From: Pseudomonas asuensis
Lineage (GTDB): Bacteria > Pseudomonadota > Gammaproteobacteria > Pseudomonadales > Pseudomonadaceae
Reading direction: 5' to 3'
Length of the DNA stretch: 64,000 nucleotides
Assembly (NCBI RefSeq): GCF_014646755.1
Contig: NZ_BMNW01000007.1
Coordinates: 159,202 to 223,201 of the forward strand
Below, in pieces: positions 51,493 to 58,714 of this stretch. Numbering within the stretch: the stretch's first letter is position 1; every line of letters starts with the position of its first letter. Under the pieces are notes generated by a model. It made no database searches. It saw only the letters and a program-made list of their open reading frames with translations, and had not been told where the DNA came from. The position numbers and the translations under genes were made by a program.

Positions 51493-51864
51493 CGTCTATC
51501 TCCAGTTAGAGTTCGACAGAGTCAGAAATGGCAAACGCGACCGGGGGTTTTTAAAGGTGTGAGAACGTGCTCGGCTGAATTTTAAAGACGCTGTCCACAG
51601 CAGAGTAGCTTATCTGGTAATAGTTCATGTTTTTAAAATTTAAAATAATTTAGCGGTTGTTGGTGATTAAAGATTATTGGCCAGCCGTCTAATAATTAGT
51701 CAATAACCACTTCACTGCGTAGGAATGGAGTACAGTCCAAGCACTCTTGTTTTCTGAGATGACATGGGTGGAGAGTTAATTTTGATTAAAATCGAGTTTA
51801 TTGCTCTGCCTGCTCCAGGATACTTTATTTTTATAAAGTTTTAATACGCCTTTAGGAGGTTGTT
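51493..51864. other. Divergent promoter region of the glycosyltransferase and csp genes
   Basis: About 370 A+T-rich bases. TTGAT-TAAA-ATCGA at 51782-51795 is one base off the Anr/FNR consensus (TTGAT-N4-ATCAA) but the match may be chance in such A+T-rich DNA. A long 5' leader rich in T precedes the csp start, as is common for cold-shock mRNAs. Confidence 0.4.
51854..51859 (+). promoter_or_regulatory. Strong ribosome-binding site before a TTG start
   Basis: AGGAGG five bases upstream of TTG 51865. The full Shine-Dalgarno match compensates for the weak start codon and decides the reading of this gene, which has no in-frame ATG. Confidence 0.75.
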
Positions 51865-52074
51865 TTGTCTATTCGACGTCAAGGAATCATCAAGTGGTTC
51901 AGCGAAGCCAAAGGCTTTGGCTTTATTAAGCCACAGGAAGGCCCCGATCTGTTTGTGCACCTCAGCGCGTGTGAAGACCCTGGGTTCAGGGGGCTGTATG
52001 AGGGGCAGTTGGTGAGCTATCAACTGATTATGGGGGCTAAAGGTTTTCAAGCAGATCATGTCCGGAATCGTTAA
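51865..52074 (+). CDS. Cold-shock domain protein
   Basis: A 69-residue single-domain RNA/DNA-binding protein of the CspA family. RNP-1 is visible as KGFGFIKP at residues 17-24 and RNP-2 as LFVHLSAC at 30-37, with the opening RQGIIKWFSEAKG. The third strand region GFRGLYEGQLVSYQLIMGAKGFQADHV replaces the usual KSL-EGQKVSFE---G-KGPQA pattern, with PGFRGLYEG in place of FKSLQEG. It starts at a TTG behind a perfect AGGAGG. Family members act as RNA chaperones; divergence from CspA makes a specialised role likely. Confidence 0.88.
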   Translation: MSIRRQGIIKWFSEAKGFGFIKPQEGPDLFVHLSACEDPGFRGLYEGQLVSYQLIMGAKGFQADHVRNR

Positions 52075-52739
52075 AAAAGACTCGAGCAGTGGCTCCCAAA
52101 ATATAAAAGATAGTATTTATGTAGGGTGACATTGCAGATCAGAGGAGCGTTTAATTAGGGACAGTTATCTATCGAGCTTCAGCTAAATCCTGATAATAAT
52201 CTTCGAATTATAAAGATACATTGTTGATATGTTGAAATAAGTTATTTGCTATCGAATGATTATGATGGCTACGGTTGTTTATTCTAGACCTATAATCGCT
52301 AGCTAGAAGGCTGGTTTATCTGCCCCGTCATTATGGTCTTGTCATTAAATCAGACACATAAGAGAAGGTTTAAGCTGCTTTTAAAGAGCCAATGCACGGC
52401 AAAATTCCTATCAATAAAATCAGCATTAAAAATCCGAATATATAAGACAGCGGCTCTAACTAATCAGACGCCGCATGGCACGGCGTTACGAGCTAGAGAC
52501 CCAGCAGGCCAATTCTGATCGACTTTATCCCACCCATTCGCTTGCAGCAGTGGGGGAAGCAGACCTAAAGGACTGCATCTGAGGTGGGTTAATTAGTAAA
52601 ATTCGCATATTCTTAATACCAAAGGTATCCCTCTGAGCTGTTCGTCATCACCCGGGCAGACCAGTAAGATTTTGCGTAGCTATCCTTTTCCCGCAACGAC
52701 TTGCATCCCCCTAGTGGTCTAGGACGGTACGCAAACCCA
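52075..52739. other. A+T-rich gap with no recognisable gene
   Basis: About 660 bases after the csp gene. A plus-strand frame at 52333-52518 has no start signal or family features. Nothing else is visible before the transposase remnant. Confidence 0.4.
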
Positions 52740-53020
52740 GTCGATGGCTGCTCGCGGATAAGGAATATGATGCAGAAAACTACGTTGGTACTATGGTTGC
52801 TACTGGATCAGACCTATTCCGCTGCGTGACCTGAAGCGCATACCAAAGTCAAAGATGCTGCAACTTACAGGCAGAATAACGTCAGCAGGCAAATATTCGA
52901 GTGGTTGAAGAAACGGCGCAGGTCGGTACCCGATATGGCAAGCTGCCAGAGAGCTTCAAGGCTATGGTTATGCTGGCCTCTCTGACGCCGCACAGGGCAC
53001 TACCTTCCTGCAAAATCTAA
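52740..53020 (+). pseudogene. IS5-type transposase remnant (C-terminal part)
   Basis: Fragments of an IS5-family transposase in shifting frames: WLLADKEYDAENYVGTMV (the second catalytic Asp block, normally LLADKGYDA), then ATYRQNNVSRQIFEWLKKRRR (normally YRQR--IER-FGRLKDWRR, containing the catalytic Glu) and, in another frame, VGTRYGKLPESFKAMVMLASL (normally IATRYDKLA--F---V-LA). Stops and shifts show that it is inactive. No inverted repeats or target duplications could be seen. Confidence 0.7.
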
Positions 53021-53124
53021 GAAATAAATCGACCTTCCTGACTTGATAGCATAAGGCAGTATTTGGCCGGGTATACCCTCATGCCATGGAACGACAGAGC
53101 CTGAACACATCAGGCTCGGCAGTC

Positions 53125-53448
53125 TTAGTTATTTCGTTCGCCCATCGAATTGCCGTGCAGGGGAATAGGCTCCTTGGAGGCTTGCGGTGTACTGTCCTGT
53201 CCTACCATTTCTTCATAAACCGCAGGCTGGACCAGGAAAAGCTGAACATCGCCTTTCAGATTGACCAGGGTTTTTCGACCTTCTTCGACCGAGGCGATGT
53301 GCATCGTTTCGCCGTGATCATTCACAACAGGGTGAGACTTGTTATCCATTAACGCATGTATGACGAAAGAGCCGCCTTCCATGGAAATAAAATGGATTTC
53401 CTTAACCTCTCCTGCCTTCACATGCTTGGTCAGTTCTGCCACATTCAT
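53125..53448 (-). CDS. DUF6482-like small protein
   Basis: A 107-residue cytoplasmic protein, MNVAELTKHVKAGEVKEIHFISMEGGSFVIHALMDNKSHPVVNDHGETMHIASVEEGRKTLVNLKGDVQLFLVQPAVYEEMVG. The wording, two-strand opening and closing YDEMVG-like segment match a Pseudomonas family known as DUF6482 with no known role. GGAG seven bases before the ATG supports the start. It is divergent from hemB with about 320 bases between the two starts. Confidence 0.75.
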   Translation of the reverse strand: MNVAELTKHVKAGEVKEIHFISMEGGSFVIHALMDNKSHPVVNDHGETMHIASVEEGRKTLVNLKGDVQLFLVQPAVYEEMVGQDSTPQASKEPIPLHGNSMGERNN

Positions 53449-53772
53449 GAAGGTTCTCCAGTGCTCGGTTGTTGTTTAAAGAAGCGTTTCGCTATCGTTC
53501 TTTGAAAGGCCCTGGATCGGCGAGTTCAATAGAAGGGCCTCTACCTGTAATTATCTGTGCGGTCTTGTTGTCATGTATCGTAGTAAAAATGATACGTGGC
53601 AAAGTGACGCGCTGGAGAGCACACATCGGCGGTCTTATCAGTAGTATGCTAAGGAAACGACGATCCGCTGAGTTTTTCGGCTCGACTTTCAGAATCTTCC
53701 AATGGCTACGGCCATTCCTCCGCTCGTCAGAAGTCAAATCTGCTACAGATTTTGTTTATTGCGAGGTTCCAA
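53449..53772. other. Divergent promoter region of the DUF6482 gene and hemB
   Basis: About 320 bases that should hold promoters in both directions. The open frames crossing it on either strand have no start signals. No operator was recognised. Confidence 0.4.
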
Positions 53773-54747
53773 GTGCCCAGTTCATTCCCTATTTCTCGCC
53801 CCCGCCGTCTTCGTCGGTCCGATCAGCTTCGCTCGGTTTTTCAAGAAACAGAGTTAAGCCTCAACGATTTGGTATTGCCGATTTTCGTGGAGGAAGAAAT
53901 CGATGATTTCGTTCCGATCAAGGCCATGCCTGGCGTAATGCGTATTCCCGAGTCCAGACTGGCCAGCGAAATAGAGCGTTATGCCCGCGCCGGCATCAAG
54001 TCGGTCATGACCTTTGGGGTGTCTCACCACCTGTCCCATGATGGAAGCGATACGTGGCGTGAAGATGGGCTGGTGTCCCGAATGACGCGTATCTGCAAGG
54101 ATGCAGTGCCAGAAATGATCGTTATGTCTGACACCTGTTTTTGTGAATACACGACCCACGGCCATTGCGGTATCGTTCATGACGACCATATCGACAATGA
54201 CGCTACGCTGATCAATCTGGGTAAGCAGGCAGTGGCTGCCGCTCAGGCCGGTGCTGACTTTATTGCACCGTCTGCTGCTATGGATGGTCAGGTACACGCG
54301 ATTCGCAGTGCGCTTGATGAAGCAGGCTTTATCAATACAGCGATCATGTCCTATTCCACCAAGTTTGCCTCAGCGATGTATGGCCCGTTCCGCGAGGCCG
54401 GCGGCAGTGCACTCAAGGGTAATCGCAATGCCTACCAGATGAACCCGATGAACCGCCGTGAAGCCATCCGCGAGTCTCTAATGGATGAGCAGGAAGGCGC
54501 GGATGCGCTCATGGTAAAGCCCGCGGGTGCGTATCTGGACATCATCCGGGACATTCGTGAGGCGTCCCAGCTGCCATTGGGTGCGTATCAGGTCAGCGGT
54601 GAATACGCCATGATCAAATTCGCCGCCGCAGCGGGCGCCATTGATGAACACCGCGTGGTACGGGAAAGCCTGGGCTCGATCAAGCGCGCCGGGGCCGACC
54701 TTATCTTTACCTACTTTGCCATGGATCTGGCAAAAGACGGCATCTGA
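53773..54747 (+). CDS. hemB: Porphobilinogen synthase (delta-aminolevulinate dehydratase)
   Basis: Condenses two 5-aminolevulinates to porphobilinogen in heme synthesis. From the GTG at 53773, with GAGG upstream, the product is 324 residues and follows E. coli HemB throughout ([38 protein letters not shown]). The catalytic Zn site CFC-x7-C is complete: Cys122, Cys124 and Cys132. The two active-site lysines are Lys197 in STKFAS and Lys249 in MVKPAG. Many Pseudomonas carry a Zn-independent Mg-type HemB with Asp/Ala in place of these Cys residues, so a Cys-type enzyme is noteworthy. It is convergent with the heme-uptake operon. Confidence 0.94.
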   Translation: MPSSFPISRPRRLRRSDQLRSVFQETELSLNDLVLPIFVEEEIDDFVPIKAMPGVMRIPESRLASEIERYARAGIKSVMTFGVSHHLSHDGSDTWREDGLVSRMTRICKDAVPEMIVMSDTCFCEYTTHGHCGIVHDDHIDNDATLINLGKQAVAAAQAGADFIAPSAAMDGQVHAIRSALDEAGFINTAIMSYSTKFASAMYGPFREAGGSALKGNRNAYQMNPMNRREAIRESLMDEQEGADALMVKPAGAYLDIIRDIREASQLPLGAYQVSGEYAMIKFAAAAGAIDEHRVVRESLGSIKRAGADLIFTYFAMDLAKDGI

Positions 54748-54755
54748 TCGTACGC

Positions 54756-54790
54756 GGGCAGGACCGGCATCTCTAATGCCGGTCCTGCCC
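54756..54790. terminator. Bidirectional terminator between hemB and hmuV
   Basis: Perfect 15-bp GC-rich stem (GGGCAGGACCGGCAT / ATGCCGGTCCTGCCC) with a CTCTA loop, 8 bases after the hemB stop and 4 before the hmuV stop on the other strand. Confidence 0.82.
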
Positions 54791-54794
54791 AGAT

Positions 54795-55562
54795 TTATAG
54801 ATAGATTACCAGTGGATGACGGTGAACCGGATGCTCCTGGATCAGGACGTCCAGGTCGAACACTGCCTTAAGTCGCTCCGGGCGGAGCACGTCCGCCGGG
54901 CTACCCAGCCCTTCTACCTGACCATGCTTTAGCATAAGCAGCCGGTCACAATAGCGGGCCGCCAAATTCATATCATGCAGTACCACGGCCACCGCCAGCC
55001 CTTGGTCGGCCATCTGCCGGACAACCTTCAAGACACTGTGCTGATGATGGGGGTCGAGTGCCGAGGTAGGCTCATCCAACAGCAATACCTTGTTAGAGGT
55101 TGCGGGCCAAAGTTGGGCCAATATGCGAGCGAGATGGGTTCGCTGGCGTTCTCCACCTGACAGGGTTGTATAACTGCGTTGTGAAAGCTCGGTTAGGTCA
55201 CACAGATCCAGCACCGTATCGACGATTTGTGTATCTGCCTTAATGCCGGTCGCGTGGGGCAGTCGACCAAACCGTATAACCTGCCTTACCGTAAAGGCAA
55301 AACTCAAGGTCGATGCCTGGGGCAGCACCGCCAGATGAAGCGCTCGGATTGCAGGTGGCCATGCAGTTAAAGGCTTTGCTCCAAGAAAGGTATTGCCTGA
55401 AGTTGGATGTATATCGCCGCATAACGCGCCGAATAATGTACTTTTTCCGGCACCATTGGGGCCAATGACGCCCAGCACTTCACCGCTGCGCAGCTCAAGG
55501 TTGATGTCACGAATGCGCCAGCCAGTAGCATGATGAACGCTTAAGCCCTCTGCCTTGAGCAT
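54795..55562 (-). CDS. hmuV: Heme ABC transporter ATP-binding protein
   Basis: A 255-residue ATPase that drives heme import. Walker A GPNGAGKST is at residues 34-42, the signature LSGGERQRTHLARILAQL and Walker B VLLLDEPTSALD follow, with H-loop VVLHDMNLAARY. The DPHHQHSVL after Walker B is typical of HmuV. Its ATG (55562) overlaps the hmuU stop as TGATG, so translation is coupled. A longer open frame upstream in another reading is not real. It is the last gene of hmuSTUV. Confidence 0.95.
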   Translation of the reverse strand: MLKAEGLSVHHATGWRIRDINLELRSGEVLGVIGPNGAGKSTLFGALCGDIHPTSGNTFLGAKPLTAWPPAIRALHLAVLPQASTLSFAFTVRQVIRFGRLPHATGIKADTQIVDTVLDLCDLTELSQRSYTTLSGGERQRTHLARILAQLWPATSNKVLLLDEPTSALDPHHQHSVLKVVRQMADQGLAVAVVLHDMNLAARYCDRLLMLKHGQVEGLGSPADVLRPERLKAVFDLDVLIQEHPVHRHPLVIYL

Positions 55563-56593
55563 CACACGCTCCTTCGTAACAGCAGGAAAAGAAAGAAGGG
55601 CGCACCGATAAACGCGGTGACGATACCTATGGGCAGTTCGGCAGGAGCGAGCAGCAGGCGTGCAATGATATCCGCAAGCAGCAACAGGCTGGCACCGCCG
55701 AAAAGCGCAGAAGGCAGAAGCATGCGATGGTCGGGGCCAACGAGCAGGCGCAACAGGTGTGGCACAACCAGCCCTACAAAGCCGATCAGCCCCGCTGCCG
55801 CTACGGCAGCGCCAACGCCCAGCGCCGTACACAGGATCAACTCGCCTTTGAGTCGTTCTACGTCGATACCCAAATGCCTCGCCTCGGATTCGCCAAGGAG
55901 TAGTGTATTCAGGGCATCGGCACGCCGGGGCAGCCACAGCGCAACGGCCAGGCCAATCCCCAGTAATGGCCATAAGCGTGCATAGCTGGCGCCGTTCAGG
56001 CTGCCGAGGTTCCATGACGTCAACAGGCGAAGCGTAGTGTCATCGGCCAGATAAGTTAGCAGGCCTATGGCGGCACCCGCCATGGCCGTCAGTGCAATAC
56101 CAGCCAAAAGCATGGTGGCTACATGCGCCTGTCCCTCCCGACAACCCAGGCGGTATACCATGGCTGTAATAATCAGGCCGCCCATGAAGGCAAACAGGGA
56201 GAGCAGGTAGGGCTGTAAGCCAATCGGCAAGGCAAAGAAATATTCAGCCCCCACAATAGCCAGCGCCGCGCCCAGTGCTGCTCCACTGGACACACCAATC
56301 AAGCCCGGGTCTGCCAACGGATTGCGAAAGAGCCCTTGCATCGCAACGCCTGTCAGTGCCAATACCGCGCCAACCATCAGGCCCATCAACGTACGAGGCA
56401 GACGGATCTGACCGACCACCAACAGGGCTTGGTCGTTTGCTGCGACGGGCAGACCTGAGAGGTGAGCAAGGGCACGCAGCGTTTCGCCCAGCGGGAGGCG
56501 AAGCGGCCCCAGGGCCAGTGAAAGCCATACGCATAACAGAGTCAGACTTATCAAGCTTGTAAGTAGCAGCTTAGGTGACACACGCCGACTCAT
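55562..56593 (-). CDS. hmuU: Heme ABC transporter permease
   Basis: A 343-residue FecCD-family permease with about ten membrane helices. Family landmarks: LGPLRLPLGETLRAL, IRLPRTLMGLMVGAVLALTGVAMQGLFRNPLADPGLIGVSSGAALGAALAIV (the conserved ABC-permease core), LLLGESEARHLGIDVERLK, and the cytoplasmic GFVGLVVPHLLRLLVGPDHRMLLPSALFGGASLLLLADIIARLLLAPAELPIGIVTAFIGAPFF that contacts the ATPase. Its ATG overlaps the hmuT stop as ATGA. It imports heme delivered by HmuT. Confidence 0.95.
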   Translation of the reverse strand: MSRRVSPKLLLTSLISLTLLCVWLSLALGPLRLPLGETLRALAHLSGLPVAANDQALLVVGQIRLPRTLMGLMVGAVLALTGVAMQGLFRNPLADPGLIGVSSGAALGAALAIVGAEYFFALPIGLQPYLLSLFAFMGGLIITAMVYRLGCREGQAHVATMLLAGIALTAMAGAAIGLLTYLADDTTLRLLTSWNLGSLNGASYARLWPLLGIGLAVALWLPRRADALNTLLLGESEARHLGIDVERLKGELILCTALGVGAAVAAAGLIGFVGLVVPHLLRLLVGPDHRMLLPSALFGGASLLLLADIIARLLLAPAELPIGIVTAFIGAPFFLFLLLRRSV

Positions 56594-57477
56594 GGTTTCT
56601 TGGCTACCGGCTCTGCAAGATCCTGCGGATAGAACTGTGCGGCGAGATGCTCAGCTACAGCTGGCAGACGTGGCCCCAGGCCGCCCACCAGTACGGTGGC
56701 ATCAATGGGGAGTACATGTCCGCTACGCACCGCTTGGCTTTGACTCAAAGCGGGGTTTTGTTTAAGTAAGGCCTGAGTGGCCGCTGCTCCTTCCAGGCGG
56801 CGGTCAGCAATGATGATATAGGCAGGATCGAGTCCAGCTAACATTTCACTGGAAAGTGCCTTGTATCCTGTTTGGGTAGCGAGGTTGGTGCCTCCTGCCT
56901 GCTTTATCAGCCAATCGCCCAACGTGCCATCTCCTGCCACCAGTGGGCGGTCTCCTGTGCCGCCAATCAGCAGCAGTACGCCAGGTGCCGGGTGTTGGGC
57001 CTGTGCCGCGTGGAGACGGGCCTTCAGCTGCTGCAGTGTTTGGCTGTACTGGTTGAACTGCTGTCGGGCGTCTTCTGGCGTACCCAACCATGCACCCAAC
57101 TTATCCAAGGTGCTATGCAGTGTTTCGAGGTTCGCGTCAGCCGACAGCGTTTCTACTCGGACACCTGCCTTACGCAGCTGATCGAGTACTGGAGGCGGTC
57201 CCATTTCTTCGCTACCAACCAGCATATCCGGGCGCAAGGCGAGTACCCCTTCTGCACTAAGCTGGCGCTGATAACCGATTTTAGGTAGAGCCTGAAGCGA
57301 TTCGGGGTGTTGGCTTGTGGTATCAATACCGACCAGGCGGGATTCACCGCCTAGCACCACGATCCATTCAGTCAGCGAGCCGCCTGCACTGACCCAGCGC
57401 TGGGGTTGGTCGGCAGACAAGACAACCACGGCGGTAGCCCAAAGCAGCATCCCGATGGCAAGACGAAATATCTTCAC
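56590..57477 (-). CDS. hmuT: Periplasmic heme-binding protein
   Basis: A 295-residue exported binding protein of the TroA-like fold. The GTG at 57477 overlaps the hmuS stop as GTGA and has GGAG upstream; it gives a signal peptide VKIFRLAIGMLLWATAVVVLSA. The mature chain begins RWVSAGGSLTEWIVVLGGESRLVGIDTTSQHPESL, the HmuT signature with the Tyr-type heme ligand in KIGYQRQLSAEGVLALRPDMLVGSEEMGPP. The helical backbone and C-lobe (ADRRLEGAAATQALL, VLPIDATVLVGGLGPRLPAV) are complete. It passes heme to HmuUV. Confidence 0.94.
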   Translation of the reverse strand: MKIFRLAIGMLLWATAVVVLSADQPQRWVSAGGSLTEWIVVLGGESRLVGIDTTSQHPESLQALPKIGYQRQLSAEGVLALRPDMLVGSEEMGPPPVLDQLRKAGVRVETLSADANLETLHSTLDKLGAWLGTPEDARQQFNQYSQTLQQLKARLHAAQAQHPAPGVLLLIGGTGDRPLVAGDGTLGDWLIKQAGGTNLATQTGYKALSSEMLAGLDPAYIIIADRRLEGAAATQALLKQNPALSQSQAVRSGHVLPIDATVLVGGLGPRLPAVAEHLAAQFYPQDLAEPVAKKP

Positions 57478-58532
57478 TGAGCAGACTCCGCCAGAGCCGT
57501 CCATTGCGTGAGCTCAGGTTGGCCAGGTTTACGTGCGCCAAACAGCTGCATGATCAGTTCTCCATTGTTGTCATAGGCTTCAAGGCTGGTGATGACACCA
57601 TCTACACTGGGTTTGCGCACACGCCAGAGCGTATGAATGCCAGACGTCTGTATGTGCAGGTTAAAGTCACTGTCCAACACATTGAACCAGGTGTCTACCC
57701 ATTTAAGGGTTGTAATAGCCCCCGTGTGAATCTGAATGCAATGGCGATTTCCCACAAAGACCATGATCGGCAGTTGTTGTGCCGCTGCTGCCTCCATGAC
57801 TCGAGGCAGAGCGCTGCTGCTCAAGGGCTCTGCCCACTGGGTGCCTGCCAGTCGTAACGCCTGCGTGCGAGCAATACCTAGGCGCTGCAGGAGTGCATGG
57901 AAGTGATGGGTATCCCTCAGCTCTGCCCAACCTGAGCGCAGCGCTTCGGTATCCACGGCTTCATCAGCACACGGCAGGGGCTGCTCTTTAAGGGGTACAA
58001 GCTCTAGGTGACTGTCTTGATCGTCGCTTTTGAAGCGTGTCTTCAGGGCCGTCCAGGCCTTAATGTTACTGTGCTCCGTCAGGTAGACCTTATGGATGGC
58101 CACCCCTTGGGCATCAAAGATCTGCAGACTGCGCAGTAGGCCTCGGGAGGTTACCTCATCCACTGCAAAGGCGAATGCCCAACCTGACAGGAACAGGCGC
58201 AGGTCAATGTCAGGCGAGACGACCAGCCCCATGCGGCTATTACCCGAAACGGCAAGTTCGCGATAGGGACCTTTGCGCTCATGCACGCAATACTCATTAC
58301 GTGTGAGTGCCATGATGCGGCCTAGGTTACCCAGCTCACTCAGCAGCACTTTCCACTCGGGTCGCAGGCGTATGACATCTGTACCTAACCGGCTGGCCAC
58401 GAGTTCAGCCTCACTGACGTGTAACTGGAGCGCCGCCTCGCGGGCTCGTATATGTGGCGTTTCCAGACGCAGCTGTTGCCATGCGGCGAACACGTTATTG
58501 GTGCTGGTTGGCTCAGAAGTCGGAAGGCTCAT
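57474..58532 (-). CDS. hmuS: Cytoplasmic heme-binding/degrading protein
   Basis: A 352-residue PhuS/HmuS/ChuS-family protein made of two structural repeats. It shows RIMALTRNEYCVHERKGPYREL, VVSPDIDLRLFLSGWAFAFAV, the C-terminal half repeat with VMEAAAAQQLPIMVFVGNRHCIQIHTG and NVLDSDFNLHIQTSGIHTLWRVRKPS, and EAYDNNGELIMQLFGARKPGQPELTQWTAL. The axial heme ligand His is in the region DTHHFHALLQRLG. These proteins ferry heme to heme oxygenase or degrade it. AAGGAAA lies six bases before the ATG. It opens the operon hmuSTUV, divergent from hmuR. Confidence 0.94.
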   Translation of the reverse strand: MSLPTSEPTSTNNVFAAWQQLRLETPHIRAREAALQLHVSEAELVASRLGTDVIRLRPEWKVLLSELGNLGRIMALTRNEYCVHERKGPYRELAVSGNSRMGLVVSPDIDLRLFLSGWAFAFAVDEVTSRGLLRSLQIFDAQGVAIHKVYLTEHSNIKAWTALKTRFKSDDQDSHLELVPLKEQPLPCADEAVDTEALRSGWAELRDTHHFHALLQRLGIARTQALRLAGTQWAEPLSSSALPRVMEAAAAQQLPIMVFVGNRHCIQIHTGAITTLKWVDTWFNVLDSDFNLHIQTSGIHTLWRVRKPSVDGVITSLEAYDNNGELIMQLFGARKPGQPELTQWTALAESAQ

Positions 58533-58607
58533 GGGTGTTTTCCTTAACGATCAGGGCAGGGTGGCAGGGCTGGACAACAGGCCAGCGAATCTAGCGCGAA
58601 TATTAAA

Positions 58608-58626
58608 ACGATAATCATTAACAATA
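58608..58626. promoter_or_regulatory. Fur box near hmuS
   Basis: ACGATAATCATTAACAATA matches the 19-bp Fur consensus (GATAATGATAATCATTATC) in most positions, on the hmuS side of the divergent region; expected to repress hmuSTUV when iron is plentiful. Confidence 0.75.
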
Positions 58627-58670
58627 AAGATGATATTGGTTCTCATCTGTGTCTTTACAGATGGATTTTA

Positions 58671-58689
58671 ATTGTTAATGATTATCAAA
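58671..58689. promoter_or_regulatory. Fur box near hmuR
   Basis: ATTGTTAATGATTATCAAA is the near mirror image of the first box, 26 bases before the hmuR start. A third weaker match (GATGATATTGGTTCTCATC) lies at 58629-58647 between the two. Confidence 0.75.
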
Positions 58690-58714
58690 TGCATTTAATG
58701 ACCTTGAGCCTTTC

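Noticed and set aside
51782-51795. Anr/FNR box before the cold-shock gene
   Set aside because: One mismatch in a strongly A+T-rich stretch is not convincing without conservation data.
54795-56015. A 406-residue version of hmuV reaching into hmuU
   Set aside because: The extra 150 residues are an out-of-frame reading of hmuU; the ATG at 55562 in the TGATG overlap is the proper start.
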